A stretch of 64,000 bases of DNA from Bolinopsis microptera (GCF_026151205.1 NC_087084.1:7117394-7181393); one strand, 5' to 3'. Counted from the stretch's first letter, positions 48,975 to 59,663 are shown. Notes: generated by a model not told the origin, from the sequence alone. Program-made: numbers and translations.

Positions 48975-50385
48975 ATAACCGTCCGCAGCGATAATAAATC
49001 AATGTCATTGATAATCTCCAGGTTTACAGTTTCTTCCAGTGACAAGGTTTATTATATGAAAATCAATATGGCTCAGAAAAAATCATTCGACAAGCCATGC
49101 ACTTAACTTCTCTGTCGACTACATTGAAAAACACTAAGAGATAAAAATCATGTAATAGGCATCTTCATTGATTTAAGTAAAGCTTTTGATACAATCTGTA
49201 ATGATAAAAACTGCTTAAAAAAATGAATGATTATGGAATTCGAGGGATCTGCAAATAAATTAATAGCCAGTTACCTCTCTAATAGGCTAGCAATATGTAT
49301 CAGTACTGGATGATGGATACGTAAAACTGTCTGTATTATTTGGTGTGGCCTCAGGGGGTTCATAATAGGTCCCTTGCTTTGCATTATTTAACTCAATGAA
49401 AATATTGAGTACAGACTAGGTAAAAAGGGGGGGGGTGTTTTTATAATATTTGCCGATGACACAAAATATTTGTTGTATGTGATAAATGTATAACTTTTAC
49501 TGCAAAGCTAACAAAATCTTAAACTTGTTATCAATATATTGAAGAGTAACTTGCTGCATATCTACACAAAGAATTGTTGTTATATCCACTTTAAGCCGAA
49601 CTGTAGAAATGAACCAGATTCAAACACTAAGATTAGACTGACAATGAATAATATTAATAATTAATAAAAGGTAGATTAGTGGAAAATAAGTTTTAGGAGT
49701 CATTATTGACCAAAACTGAACTGGATTCACTTGAGAGCGTTAATTGTAATTGAAATGTGAGTTGGTTTAACTAGACTATGTGGATTCAGACGGCTGTGTA
49801 CTAAAACACTCTATAAGGTCTGTAACCACACCCTTTTTGAATCAAACCTATCGTTATGGATATCTGTCTTGGGTAGGTGTATCAAATAATAAAACTAGAA
49901 GCCATATTTAAACAACATAAGAAATGCATAGAATTCTCCTTTGGTGTTAAGATCGTACTTCAATAAGTTCAAAACATTGTGCCAGAGTAAGGCCTATCAC
50001 TAGGGATTAAGGACCGGTTAAAGTTATCAAGCAGATGGTTAGGTAAAGATTTCCTTTTGAACATAGAACACAGTTAAACCAATCTGTAACGGTATACTTC
50101 CTGACTGTCAACAATCTTTATAAGTGAACTGTTTACTGAAAATGTTTAATTTAATAAGTTCCAATCACAGTCTCAATGTTCTCTTTATTCAAAGGTCCCC
50201 AAGTCGAGACAATACTCTACACGCAATACGTACTCCACTATTCATCATACCAATCAACCAGTATTTGAATTCACTGCCGTAAGTCAACGAAGTGATACTA
50301 GACTTCTCCAATACATATTCAGTATATTCAAGTATAATCTTAAGAAAAGCTTTGTTAGAACGACAATCTAAATATGACAAGACAA
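48975..50385 (+). pseudogene. LINE reverse transcriptase fragment, unit 6
   Basis: SKAFDTI near 49,180, FADDT intact near 49,451, and the C-terminal FINRS-like stretch damaged near 50,190. AAAGGGGGGGGG near 49,427 is private to this copy. Confidence 0.75.
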
Positions 50386-50646
50386 CTATTGTGTCCTGTT
50401 ACAACTTTGATGCATATGAATTATCATTGACAATAGGTTAATTAACTAAACTTAACTATATGCGATGTAACCACGGTTGTTATTGCAATGAACCATGACA
50501 AGGTATCTGAACCTATATATTAATCTAAGAGACGAAACAAAACGAATCATCATTACAACAAATTTTAAAATCTGCGGGCACAGGATCCTGGTTGTTTTAC
50601 TACTCTGCCTCTCACAATCCCCTATTTTCTCCTTCCCTTTCTTCAG

Positions 50647-51093
50647 GGAATACGTGGGGACCTTATTGAAGCTTTTAAGGTTATTAATGGCTTGACTGAT
50701 TATGGTTCAGACTTGTTCAGACCAAGCAGATCAGGTCTTAATCTGGTTTCATCCAATAGATGTAGTAAGAGTGTGACAAAGGTCAAGAATCTTCAGTGTT
50801 CTTTTCTTCCAGAGCGGGTTGTTCCTTATTGGAACAAACTCCCTTCGGAGGTGAAGAACTGCTTGACAGTTTTGAGTTTTAAAATTGGATTGGAAAGTTT
50901 TAAAAAGAATATGATTTCTAAATGTATTGTAAATGACTTTCATTTTTGGAATGTTTCGAAAGAAGTTTTAACAAGAATTGAAGGTACCAGTTATATCAGT
51001 AATAAGGAAAAACACAATGATTATCTGTGGTTCCATCCTTATGTAGCAAAGAAACGTTTTATAAATCTTTACTCCACTGGGAAGTATGAATAA
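50647..51093 (+). pseudogene. C-terminal fragment of a second LINE
   Basis: Begins exactly at the array edge and reads GIRGDLIEAFKVINGLTDYG, then RVVPYWNKLPSEVKNC and LSFKIGLESFKKN, ending in TAA at 51,091. This RGDLIE...WN.LP...FK layout is the end of the ORF2 of CR1/Jockey-like LINEs. No RT core is attached. The DNA is clean, unlike the array just before it. Confidence 0.82.
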
Positions 51094-51234
51094 ATTAAAT
51101 TTTGTAATGTTGTTTTTATTCATGATTAATATTTGATAAATTATTACCTTTAAATTTGATGGAGAAATAGTTATTTTTCCATGTAGTGTGATGATACTTT
51201 GTAGACATTAGTGATGATGTTATGTCATAATTTT

Positions 51235-51257
51235 TACTTTACTTTACTTTACTTTAT
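51235..51257 (+). repeat. (TTTAC)n tail
   Basis: About four and a half copies of TTTAC. The position after the LINE C-terminus and its UTR fits the short tandem repeat that ends many CR1-like elements. Confidence 0.8.
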
Positions 51258-51531
51258 TCTTTGACCCATTCCGCCATGGCCATGGGTGGATGGCCTTCCG
51301 GTCTGTTCGCTCGCTACGGAGTTCCTCTTGAAGACCATAGCAATCACAAGAGTACTAATTGAAAAGATTGTACCAAGACCGAAAATCACTAGATGTAACA
51401 TATCAACCCAGTTACAGAGTTTCGATAGTAAAGTAGCACTTAAACAGTAAACGAAGTGTTTTCGATACGAACATCAGGTCAATCGCGAGCTGGTTGTTAA
51501 GCTCCTCCGCATAACCGACAACGAATGCCAT
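51249..51531 (-). pseudogene. Possible decayed coding segment, unknown
   Basis: Two overlapping minus-strand frames look protein-like. A 39-residue frame (51,531 to 51,412) contains GYAEELNNQLAIDLMF. A second frame ending at 51,249 contains a strongly hydrophobic stretch (MLHLVIFGLGTIFSIS...LVIAMVF) and a His/Gly-rich end. It could be a frameshifted membrane-protein exon or part of a transposon. No family is recognised. Confidence 0.3.
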
Positions 51532-51539
51532 GGTAAACC

Positions 51540-52020
51540 TGTCGTGAAGCCATGCGCGGCGCGGTTGTAACTACAACTTTCATTAAAATCAACATATTAT
51601 CACATATGTATTAATCACATATATATTAATATCTGAAAACAATTTATGGTATTGCCTTTTACAGATTGTAAATAATATTTTTGTTTATTGTTTTATTCAA
51701 TAATTTTAAGTGTTTTTATTGGTTTTACGATTAGTTGAAAATAGCTTTTAAATAAAATTTAAGGTCGCGCAATACAATTACAAATTATGAATTACAAAAT
51801 AAAAATTTTTGAGCACATCTAAATAATTTTAATTAAAAATTACATTTAATTATATTATTGATTATTGCTATATGTAAATTGCTGTTGCTAAATCGCTATA
51901 ATACTCCACCTAAAGCTTATTTAACCAGGCCTGCAGGAACTTTTAATTTTGAATTTGCGTACGCCGTACTAAAATGTACATAATGTTTATATATAATATA
52001 ATTAATTGACGAATGACGAT
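51540..52020. other. AT-rich spacer, nothing seen
   Basis: Very AT-rich DNA without repeats or frames that can be supported. Confidence 0.5.
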
Positions 52021-52033
52021 GTCAATTTTTTGT

Positions 52034-52120
52034 TTGACGGATGTTACTCGTCTAAATTTCTTCGAAGTAGCGCGCGCCGCTTTCTTCTCGATGGCAAGTG
52101 CTACGAAGTAGCGCGCGCCG
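52034..52120. repeat. Right-flank copy of the array-flanking direct repeat
   Basis: 45 bp identical to 18,543-18,587, same orientation. Here AAGTAGCGCGCGCC occurs twice (52,065 and 52,105). This copy continues into unique sequence instead of the array. Confidence 0.8.
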
Positions 52121-52133
52121 GGCCAGATCATTA

Positions 52134-52782
52134 ATATATATATATATATACTAAAAACCCGCTAGTCGAAAGCTTTGTTCGAGGAAATTTTAAAAAATCA
52201 GTTATGCTATGTTTTAATTTCTCTTCATCATACAGCTCTGTTATACAGTAGACATAATGGAATTTATTTAACAATGGCGACAGCGTTAATAGTATTCGGA
52301 TTCCCAAAACGATACTTTTTACCGCATCAAAAAATACCAATCACAACCAAAGTTATGAATATAAGTCATAGCGTGAGCGTAAATGTGAGCTAGTTTTGAA
52401 GTCATGACGTAGCATACAGCATAACAACGCGCGTAGTTAAGATGTTCTTGCTCGCGCACGTGCATTTTTATCGTTGCTACGCAACAGCGCAGTAAACATT
52501 TGCTAAAATAACGACATTATTCTAACGGTTATTTTACCTCACTTCCGACGTTAATTATAAAAAATCTAAAGCCTAAATCAAAATTCTAAGAATGCTATAG
52601 CCTATTCCTATCCTTTTTCTACAACCCTGCTAAAAATGGCGAGGTTTCAACTCCATTTGCGAGCTGGGTTTGATTTCACCAGAGGGTCATTTTGAGGTCG
52701 ATTTTCGGTGTTTTTTCTTCTATGTCCCCGTTGCCGGGGAAATTTTGTCAAGTTTAAATTATAGTATAGATATATAACAATG
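52134..52782. mobile_element. Probable MITE with TATATATACTA ends
   Basis: Left end TATATATATACTAAAAACCC, right end TTATAGTATAGATATATA in opposed orientation, about 650 bp apart. The first 130 bp (CGCTAGTCGAAAGCTTTGTT...) match 59,145-59,275 and 61,590-61,720 upstream of the zinc-finger copies. No coding capacity. TA-rich ends suggest a TA-target element, but this is tentative. Confidence 0.5.
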
Positions 52783-53352
52783 GTCAAAGTTTGTATCAAA
52801 ACATTTAAATGTTAATACATAACTGATCGCGTTTTATAATTTGCCACGCCGCGCATTTTCAAACGCTAGGCAGAAATCTTTCTGTAGAATCGAGCGCTAC
52901 ACCATTTCGTCAATAATATTTAACGTTATGACTGTGTTTAACTTTGCCGTTGAATCGAATCGGCTGGTATTCATATTAGGACGACGAGCAGCATGTCGAC
53001 CGAATTGAAATACGGTGTATCTGCTGTTATGTTGCTGTTATGTTGACGTATTGAATGTCATTGTGCAAATCGGTGCAACTCTCTACGGTCTTTCAAAAGA
53101 TATAATAATATAATCTTACTATAAAATAATAATAATAATCTAAACTTTTATATTATAGTGGCACAACAACTTAAAATGCACAGGTGTGCCACGAAAACAG
53201 TTCAGGATACAATAAAACCTGAAAAAGCAACCCACATTTATATTCTAAACCAGATAAGGGTGATTAGACTTGATTCACTAAATAAACAATAATGTGTATG
53301 TGGTATGCCTTTTACAGTATAACCAAATAGGGAAAACTAGGATTGAAAAATA
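52783..53352. other. Spacer and 3' UTR of the minus-strand LINE
   Basis: AT-rich. An (ATA)n-like stretch near 53,124-53,142 could be the LINE tail on the minus strand. No gene seen. Confidence 0.45.
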
Positions 53353-54680
53353 TTAAGATACAATATTATGAGCACGTTTGAAAAGAAATGTTTTCAGATA
53401 CACTTTAAAAGAGTCCAATGTTGTACAATTCTTAATCTCAAATGGTAGTTCATTCCATAATTTAGGGCCAACTTTCTGAAAAGATCTTTCTCCATATTGT
53501 GTGTGCACTCTAGGTTCAGTCAAATAGATAAGATGATTATAGTTTGCAAATTTAAACATTGTACTTAAATAATCTGGTCCCATGCCATTTAGACATTTAT
53601 AAACAAGAAGTAATAATTTGTACTGAATTCTGTAACTGATAGGCAGCCAATGAAGGTCTTTCAGAGTATCTCCTAAATGATCATGTTTATATAGTCCTAC
53701 TATTGCTTTAGCAGCAGCATTTTGAATGACTTGAAGCTGATGGATGAGGTAGTCACTGATTCCAAAGATATCTGATTCAACACATGAGGTGAGGCAATCA
53801 CAAGTATTTGGGTTTTTCCTGGGTTGAGTTGTAGGCAGTATTCAACCATCCAGCGCTGTATGGTCCTGGCGCAATTTACAAGTTGAATACCCAAAACATT
53901 CACCTGATCACAAGGTTTGAAGGTTTTGTATACCTGGTGGTCATCTGCATATCCTTGCACGTTGAATCCAGATTCCTCTATAATCCTATACAGAGATTGG
54001 ATGTATATGTTGAACAAAACTGGTCCTAACACTGAACCTTGTGGTACACCAAATTCAAGAATGATTGTATCACTTGTCGTGGAGCCTACCCTAGTTCTTT
54101 GAGTACGTCCTACTAAGAAGCTTTTAAACCATTTAAGACCAGTTCCTCTGATATGTAACTCTTCAGAAAGAATCTTGAGCAACTTTCTGTGTTCTACTGT
54201 GTCAAAGGCTGCAGATAGATCAAGCATCATAAGAACAGTGGAGGATTTGCTATCACATGCCAGAAGTAGGTCATTTGTTGCTTTCAACAAGATGGTCTCA
54301 GTAGAGTGAAACTTTTTATAGGCAGATTGTTGAGGAACATTGAGATCGTTTTTAACCAAGTTCTCATTTAACCTTTTTAGCACAACTCTTTCGATCAGTT
54401 TACCAAGAAAAGAGAGGTTGGCAATAGGTCGATAGCTCTTGAAGTCATTAGGATCAAGTTTGTGGTCTTTAATGGTTGGTATTATATCAGCCGTTTTCAG
54501 GCCCTCAAATGTACCCTTGGTTAGGGACTGGTTGACCAGTTCGCATAAGACAGGACTAAAGTTTGTGATGTTATCTTTGAGAATCGATGTTGGAAGGAAA
54601 TCAGATGGTGCACACTTGATCCCACTTTCCTTAATGATGTCAGACAGCTCTTCCTCTGTGCATGGATTTATCCATGCCAT
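53353..54680 (-). pseudogene. CR1/Rex1-like LINE, 5'-truncated, reverse transcriptase
   Basis: The minus-strand frame 54,680-53,700 (326 residues) contains the RT motifs in order: FKSYRPIANLS, QSAYKKFHSTET, LDLSAAFDTVEHRKLL, FGVPQGSVLGPVLF, YADDHQVY (catalytic YADD) and LNPGKTQ. After a frame break near 53,700 the typical end follows: LKDLHWLPISYRIQYK, GERSFQKVGPKLWNELPFEI and LKTFLFKRA, stopping at 53,353. The endonuclease and the RT start are missing, so this is a 5'-truncated copy with an internal deletion or frameshift. Confidence 0.9.
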
Positions 54681-54689
54681 TTTACTGAC

Positions 54690-54900
54690 ACTACGGCATC
54701 AACTTTAACGCAAATTTCCGCAAAAACCATAAAAGATGTACAACTGAAACTTTTTTGACTGGGTCAAATGCTTTAATGGCCTCCAAATCAGTATGAAAAA
54801 ATAAAAAATTGGCCAAGAAATAGGAGTTTTAGAGCCCAAAATTTGGTACCCCAAGTGGTGTCAAAAACGCTAATTAAATAGGTAATAATTATTTTAGTCT
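54690..54900. repeat. Dispersed repeat, also at 15,190-15,400
   Basis: Lies directly upstream (minus sense) of the LINE and aligns to 15,190-15,400 at moderate identity, ending GGTGTCAAAAACGC against GGTTTCAAAATCAC. Confidence 0.7.
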
Positions 54901-55314
54901 CTTGAGCCTTGACACCACTTTATATTAGGGTTAGTGGTGTCTAACTAGTCCTGCTAGTATAATATAAAGTTTAATATTAGTTTTAGTTTTAAATATTAAT
55001 ATTGATAGTACGAAATTTGTAGAATGTAAAGTGCTTTGTACTTTAAAGATGGATTCTGCAAGTAAGAATCCTACCAAAGATACTCCTCATACAGAGATCA
55101 GGAAATAACTTTTACGAGACAAGAGTAGGACTGCCCAACGCGTCTTTTGTGAGTAAAAATGTTTAAATTAAACATGCTTTATCTTACATAATTTTATCAG
55201 TAATGATGATTTGGTGTTTTGACACACTCTTGTACTTTAAACGAACAACTGTAAAAACTCTGTGGCCCATGTCTATGGTTGAAATATCATCTATGCGTGA
55301 TTAAAATTCCGGTA
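54901..55314. other. Spacer, nothing seen
   Basis: AT-rich DNA between two LINE remnants, without supported features. Confidence 0.5.
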
Positions 55315-56027
55315 CTCTGACCGCGGTAATGCTCTTCATTGATTTCAAGAAGGCCTTCGACAGCGTGCACCGTGGACTCCTCATAAAGATCCTCCTGCCA
55401 TATGGAATTCCCAAGGAGATTGTAGGCTTGATACAAAGAATGTATGCAGATACATTTGCTCGTGTGATTACCGAGGATGGTCTGAGTGAAGCATTCTTCA
55501 TCCTAGCAGGAGTGATGCAGGGAGACACTTTGGCGCCCTACCTATTCATAATCGTAATTGACTACATTATGAGGGTGTCCCTAGAGGGTGGGGACTTTGG
55601 GTTTACTCTACACCCTAGAAGAAGCCGTTGCTATCTGGCAGTCAAGGTCACTGATGCGGACTTTGCTGACGACCTTGCTCTTATAACAGATAGTGTTGCG
55701 GAGGCACAAGATTTCCTCAGGAGTCTGGAACTGGCGGCCAACTCAGTTGGACTCCAACTCAACGAGGGGAAAACTAAGTACATGGGAATCAACATTATAG
55801 GAGATGATGATAACCCAACTCTGGTTGCTGGGAGTGGGAAGAACATTGAGAAAGTCGATGACTTCGTATATTTGGGTAGTAGAATGAAGAGTTCGGAGAA
55901 GGACTTCGAAGTGAGGAAAGCTAAGGCATGGGGAGCGTGTCACCAGATGAAGCTTGTATGGAAGTCGGATATGCGTAGAGATCTCAAGATACGACTGTTC
56001 CTGGCTACAGTCGAGTCCATCCTTCTA
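55315..56027 (+). pseudogene. RTE-like LINE reverse transcriptase, 5' part of interrupted copy
   Basis: Starts inside the RT (MLFIDFKKAFDSVHRG) and continues with AGVMQGDTLAPYLF, DADFADDLAL (catalytic FADD), GLQLNEGKTKYM, FVYLGSRMKSSEKD and VWKSDMRRDLKIRLFLATVE up to 56,027. There a 1.2-kb insert breaks the frame; the match resumes at 57,248. Endonuclease and N-terminal RT are absent. The open frame running to 56,213 is a fusion with the insert. Confidence 0.9.
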
Positions 56028-57242
56028 CAACAAATTTTAAAATCCTGCGGCACAGGATCCTGTTGTTTTCCTACTCTGCCTCTCCCAAACCCCTCTCCTT
56101 CTCCTTTCTTCAGGTTTATTCTTCAATTTTTTAAATTAGATAGCAGATATACTTTCTTTCGAATCAGTAATGGCATTATACATTATTTGGTATCGTATGT
56201 ATGTTGTGTTTAGTGTTTGCTAACTAGGTATGTCCTGTATATTTTGAGGAATTTTGAGGCTCACGACGTCTCGTCCCATGGGTTGAGTTGTAAGCTGAGT
56301 ATATGTTCAAATCGCCTTACTTCGTATGGTGAAACATCGACAGGTTTGCCTTAACCTTTCGGACGAGTGTTTGCCCACCGGGGATCGAAAAATATGATCA
56401 CCATGAACATTACTTTGACACGTGAACTTATCAAACGACTGTAATGATTCCATTAAATTTTCTTAGTATATTTAGCTAGTTTATAGTAGATACACACGAT
56501 CACAGAATAGAAGAGCACAATTGGGCTCTTTGTTCTGCGACCGTGTTTCCTCGGTGGGCCGACAGGTTTTTGTTGTGTAGTAGTGCTGGGGAAAAAACAC
56601 GCTTTAAATATCAATGAATGTAAATATTGTTAATTGACATTAGTGCCACAGTTTATGTGGTAAAAACAAATTTATGGTCAAACATTATATATCGTAGAAG
56701 GGCATGATTTACCCACATCACTAAGCATCTGGATGGATAATTAGCACACAAGGATAAACTGACCTTTAAACATGACCACCAGCTACACCACGTAACCATA
56801 GCTCCAAAATAAATAAATTGCTCTACATAGAAACATCTGGCCTGATCTTATCACATTGTGGTCCCCTGGGGTTCGGTAAAGCCCTTACAGGCAACTGGGT
56901 CCTTTTACCAGCCACAATAAAACTAGTCATGCCAGTACTGTCATAAACTGTAACCAACTATTTAAAAATAAGATATCTTTTGCTAGAATTTTAAATTTTA
57001 AGCCATAGAGCAATCTTCTCAATTTTAAAATTTAAAAATAACATTTTACCCTAACTATGATGTGGTGGCATTTCATACTTAACTAAAATTCAACTTTGAA
57101 AGTCAATAGATTATTAGTCACAATGAAATTATAGTTTAAGACATCCATTTTGCATTGTGTTTCCAATATTAGAATTTATGATATGTATTGATTGAATAAT
57201 TGGTAATAAATTTAACTTTTGTTTTATTAACTTTTGTTTTAT
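56028..57242 (+). mobile_element. Solo insertion of the array's 1.2-kb 3' region, with TTCTA target duplication
   Basis: 1,215 bp that match the 3' region of every array unit (from CAACAAATTTTAAAATCCTG through the pyrimidine tract to two copies of AACTTTTGTTTTATT). They sit inside the RTE reverse transcriptase and are flanked by TTCTA (56,023-56,027 and 57,243-57,247). Removing one TTCTA and the insert restores the RT frame exactly. The copy is clean, without the scattered indels of the array. It fits a 5'-truncated retrotransposed copy or a short non-autonomous element. Confidence 0.88.
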
Positions 57243-57247
57243 TTCTA

Positions 57248-57718
57248 TATGGCTCTGAAACATGGACTGTCAGCCAGACCCTCGCAAAACGTATTGATGG
57301 ATGTTATACGAGAATGATGAGGATGGCACTGAACATTGACTGGAAAGAGCGGCAGACTAACGCCAAGGTGTATGGACACCTCATCAGAGCATCTGATAAG
57401 ATAGCTGCACGGAGGATGAGACTCGCAGGTCATTTAGCCAGACATGAAGAACTATTGATTCAATATTCATCAACTTCTCTTCTGGGAACCCCTTCAAGGA
57501 CATCGTCGAAGGGGAAGACCACATCTCACATACATTGACATCCTTCGGAAGGACACGGGGCTTGGCGACAGCAAAGAGATTAACAAACTCATGCTGGATA
57601 GACAGATTTGGAAGAAGACTATTTCTGTTCGGACGCTGAAGCCACCCTAATTCGAGTAAGTCGTACACACACGGATCAAAAATACAGAATATTGCCCGTG
57701 TTCAATAATAATAATAAT
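57248..57718 (+). pseudogene. RTE-like LINE, 3' part with (AAT)n tail
   Basis: Continues the interrupted RT: YGSETWTVSQTLAKRIDGCY, MRMALNIDWKER, RRMRLAGHLARH. After a frameshift near 57,450 come WEPLQGHRRRGRPHLTYIDI and LMLDRQIWKKTI. The element ends in an AAT repeat (57,704-57,718), the usual short tandem tail of RTE-type LINEs. Its last 85 bp (from CGCTGAAGCC, 57,634) recur at 59,967-60,051. Confidence 0.85.
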
Positions 57719-57738
57719 ATTCCATTTCTGCTTCTTGT

Positions 57739-58975
57739 TATTCAGGCTGAAAGTCTATCTTTGGGAGAAACCTCTCTGTCTGGGATCAAACATAAGTTGA
57801 AAAAAAAAACAAAAACACACAGGAGAGAAAACTTATTCTTGCACTTTGTGTGATTACAAAGCAAGTCGATCGAGCGATGTTGCTCGTCACAAACTGACAC
57901 ACACAGGAAAGAAACCCTATTCTTGCAGTTTATGTCATTATAAATCAAATCAATCAGGCCATCTTGCTCGTCACAAACAACTGACACACACTGGAGAAAA
58001 ACCTTATTGGGGGGGGGGGGGGGGGCAACCATATTAAAGTACATTAAATACATTAAAGTATATCCCCGGGTCAAAATCGGAAAAAATCCTACATTTTAAT
58101 ATACATTAATATACCTACAATTAGAAGATTTATATTCTTCGTTAAGATTTACATGATGAACTATATTTTTCACTCAGATTCGCAAGATAAGCCTGTTTTA
58201 GGACTAGTACATGAAGTTCCATCCAGATTGGTCAAAAATTGGCTGAGCTATGAGCTTTAAAAAATATGCCCATATTTGGGCATACGCTTTTGCCCAAATT
58301 CGCTTTTGCCCAAATTCGATAAAATTTCAATATTTTTTAATGAGACTAACTCTATGTGAAAGATATAACTCAGTGTTTGTTGAATATAGTGGATACTAAG
58401 TAAAAAGACCTCCATGAACAAAATTGGGAAAATTGCACATAATATCTCGGTTCGGAATACAAGCCAAAATGATTTCATTAAAATTGAAATAACTCCATCA
58501 GTTTTCAATATTTTTTCAAGAACTTTTTGGAATCGATTAAGAATTGCATTTCAAGCTTATTTTGGGCAACAATTTTTGATGTAGGCCTCCAAGGGATATA
58601 TTAAAGTATATTGTAGGTATATTAAAGTATATTAAAGTATATCCCCGGGTCAAAATCGGGAAAAATCCTACATTTTAATATACTTTAATATGGTTGCCCC
58701 CCCCCCCTTATTCTTGCAGTTTGTGTGATTATAAATCAAATCAATCGGCAATCTTGCTTCTCACAAACGGACACACACCGGGGAGAAACCTTATTCTTGC
58801 AGTTTGTGTGATTATAAATCAAATCACTCTTGCAATCTTGCTTCTCTCAAACAGACTCACACTGGTTAGAAACCTCATTCTTGCAGTTTTTGTGATTTTA
58901 AATCGAATCGATCGGGTAATCTCGCTTCTCACAAACGGACACCCACCAGGGTGAGAGAAATTCCGGAAGAAAAAT
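57739..58975 (+). pseudogene. C2H2 zinc-finger gene copy C, broken
   Basis: Lacks the N-terminal exon part; the RTE lies in its place. It starts at ESLSLGETSLSG, shifts frame within an A-run (57,800), reads one finger CDYKASRSSDVARHKLTH and a second CHYKSNQSGHLARHKQLTH with an extra residue between the histidines, then is cut by a MITE at 58,009-58,707. After it three more fingers (CSLCDYKSNQS..., CDYKSNHS..., CDFKSNRSGNLASHK) are readable across further frameshifts, ending near 58,975. Confidence 0.85.
58009..58707. mobile_element. MITE with poly-G/poly-C ends, copy in gene C
   Basis: Left end G17 then CAACCATATTAAAGTACATT; right end AATATACTTTAATATGGTTG then C11, which are inverted repeats. 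The core is 671 bp (58,026-58,696). A module AGTATATCCCCGGGTCAAAA is present near both ends in the same direction. TTATT (up to CCTTATT) is duplicated at the insertion point inside a finger codon run. No transposase frame. Confidence 0.88.
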
Positions 58976-59663
58976 TTCGCTAGTTAATACATTAAATTAT
59001 TATAGAGCTTATGTTTGATAAATTTACTTCGACAGAATTTTTATGACCATGGTTAATTTTGATAGCTACAATTTGTGGCTTGATTATAATATATTTTATT
59101 TAATAATTTGATGATTGAAATTAGTTACCAATTATAATACACTAGTAGAAACTCGCTAGTTGAAAGCTTTGTTCAAGGACATCTTAAAAATCAGTTATGT
59201 TTAATTTCTCTTTATCATCAAGCTCTGTTATACTACTCCTATGGAAAGTAGGGATTTTATTTGACAATGACAACAACGTTGAATTTTGAGATAATGATAA
59301 CTTTTATTGACTTAGTTATTAACTTAGTCAACCTAATTTAGACAATGTTGTAAAATCTTGCAACCAATGAATTGTTTGAAAAAGGAAGAAAATCCTTATT
59401 TAAATCAGCACAAGCAGTTTCACTTCATTTTATCGCTGATAATTTCAATTATTGTCGATAACTTCCAAAATCTTGTTGGTTATCACAAACAAATATTTGA
59501 CCAATATTGCAAACTTTAGAGTGTACTCTGTTTTTGGTTTATTGCTCAATCAAATTTGAATATATAATTTATTTGGTATTTTTCATGATTGAGTCGTTAC
59601 AAATTATAGTAAATAATCTTGTTATTTTTAATTCTGTTCGCTTAAGACGTAAAGAACATTGAT
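58976..59663. other. Upstream region of zinc-finger copy B
   Basis: Matches 61,322-62,104 upstream of copy A, less a 75-85-bp segment. It includes 59,145-59,275, related to the left end of the MITE at 52,134. It probably holds the promoter; no TATA box with clear spacing is seen. Confidence 0.55.

Larger units (their letters stand above)
18621..50646 (+). repeat. Head-to-tail array of a roughly 5.37-kb chimeric retroelement unit (5 full and 2 partial copies)
   Basis: Landmarks recur at a 5.35-5.40-kb step. CCGTTGACTACAATGAACAT lies near 19,635, 25,018, 30,369, 35,741, 41,098 and 46,497; the GC-rich block near 21.5, 26.9, 32.3, 37.7, 43.1 and 48.4 kb; the RT fragment near 22.1, 27.5, 32.9, 38.2, 43.6 and 49.0 kb. 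Order in each unit (+ strand): about 1.1 kb AT-rich, CXC-protein fragment, GC-rich palindromic block, 5'-truncated reverse transcriptase, pyrimidine tract, then a 1.2-kb 3' region ending in tandem AACTTTTGTTTTATT. Copies differ mainly by private one-base insertions and deletions, so no frame stays open. All frames of 60-168 codons inside the array are fragments of these blocks. Confidence 0.93.
46407..50646 (+). repeat. Array, unit 6 (3' region missing)
   Basis: 4,240 bp with CXC 47,558-48,111, GC block 48,410-48,810 and RT 48,975-50,385. It ends after the pyrimidine tract CTTCCCTTTCTTCAGG at 50,646, where a different LINE begins. Odd homopolymer insertions are at 47,485 and 49,421. Confidence 0.88.
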
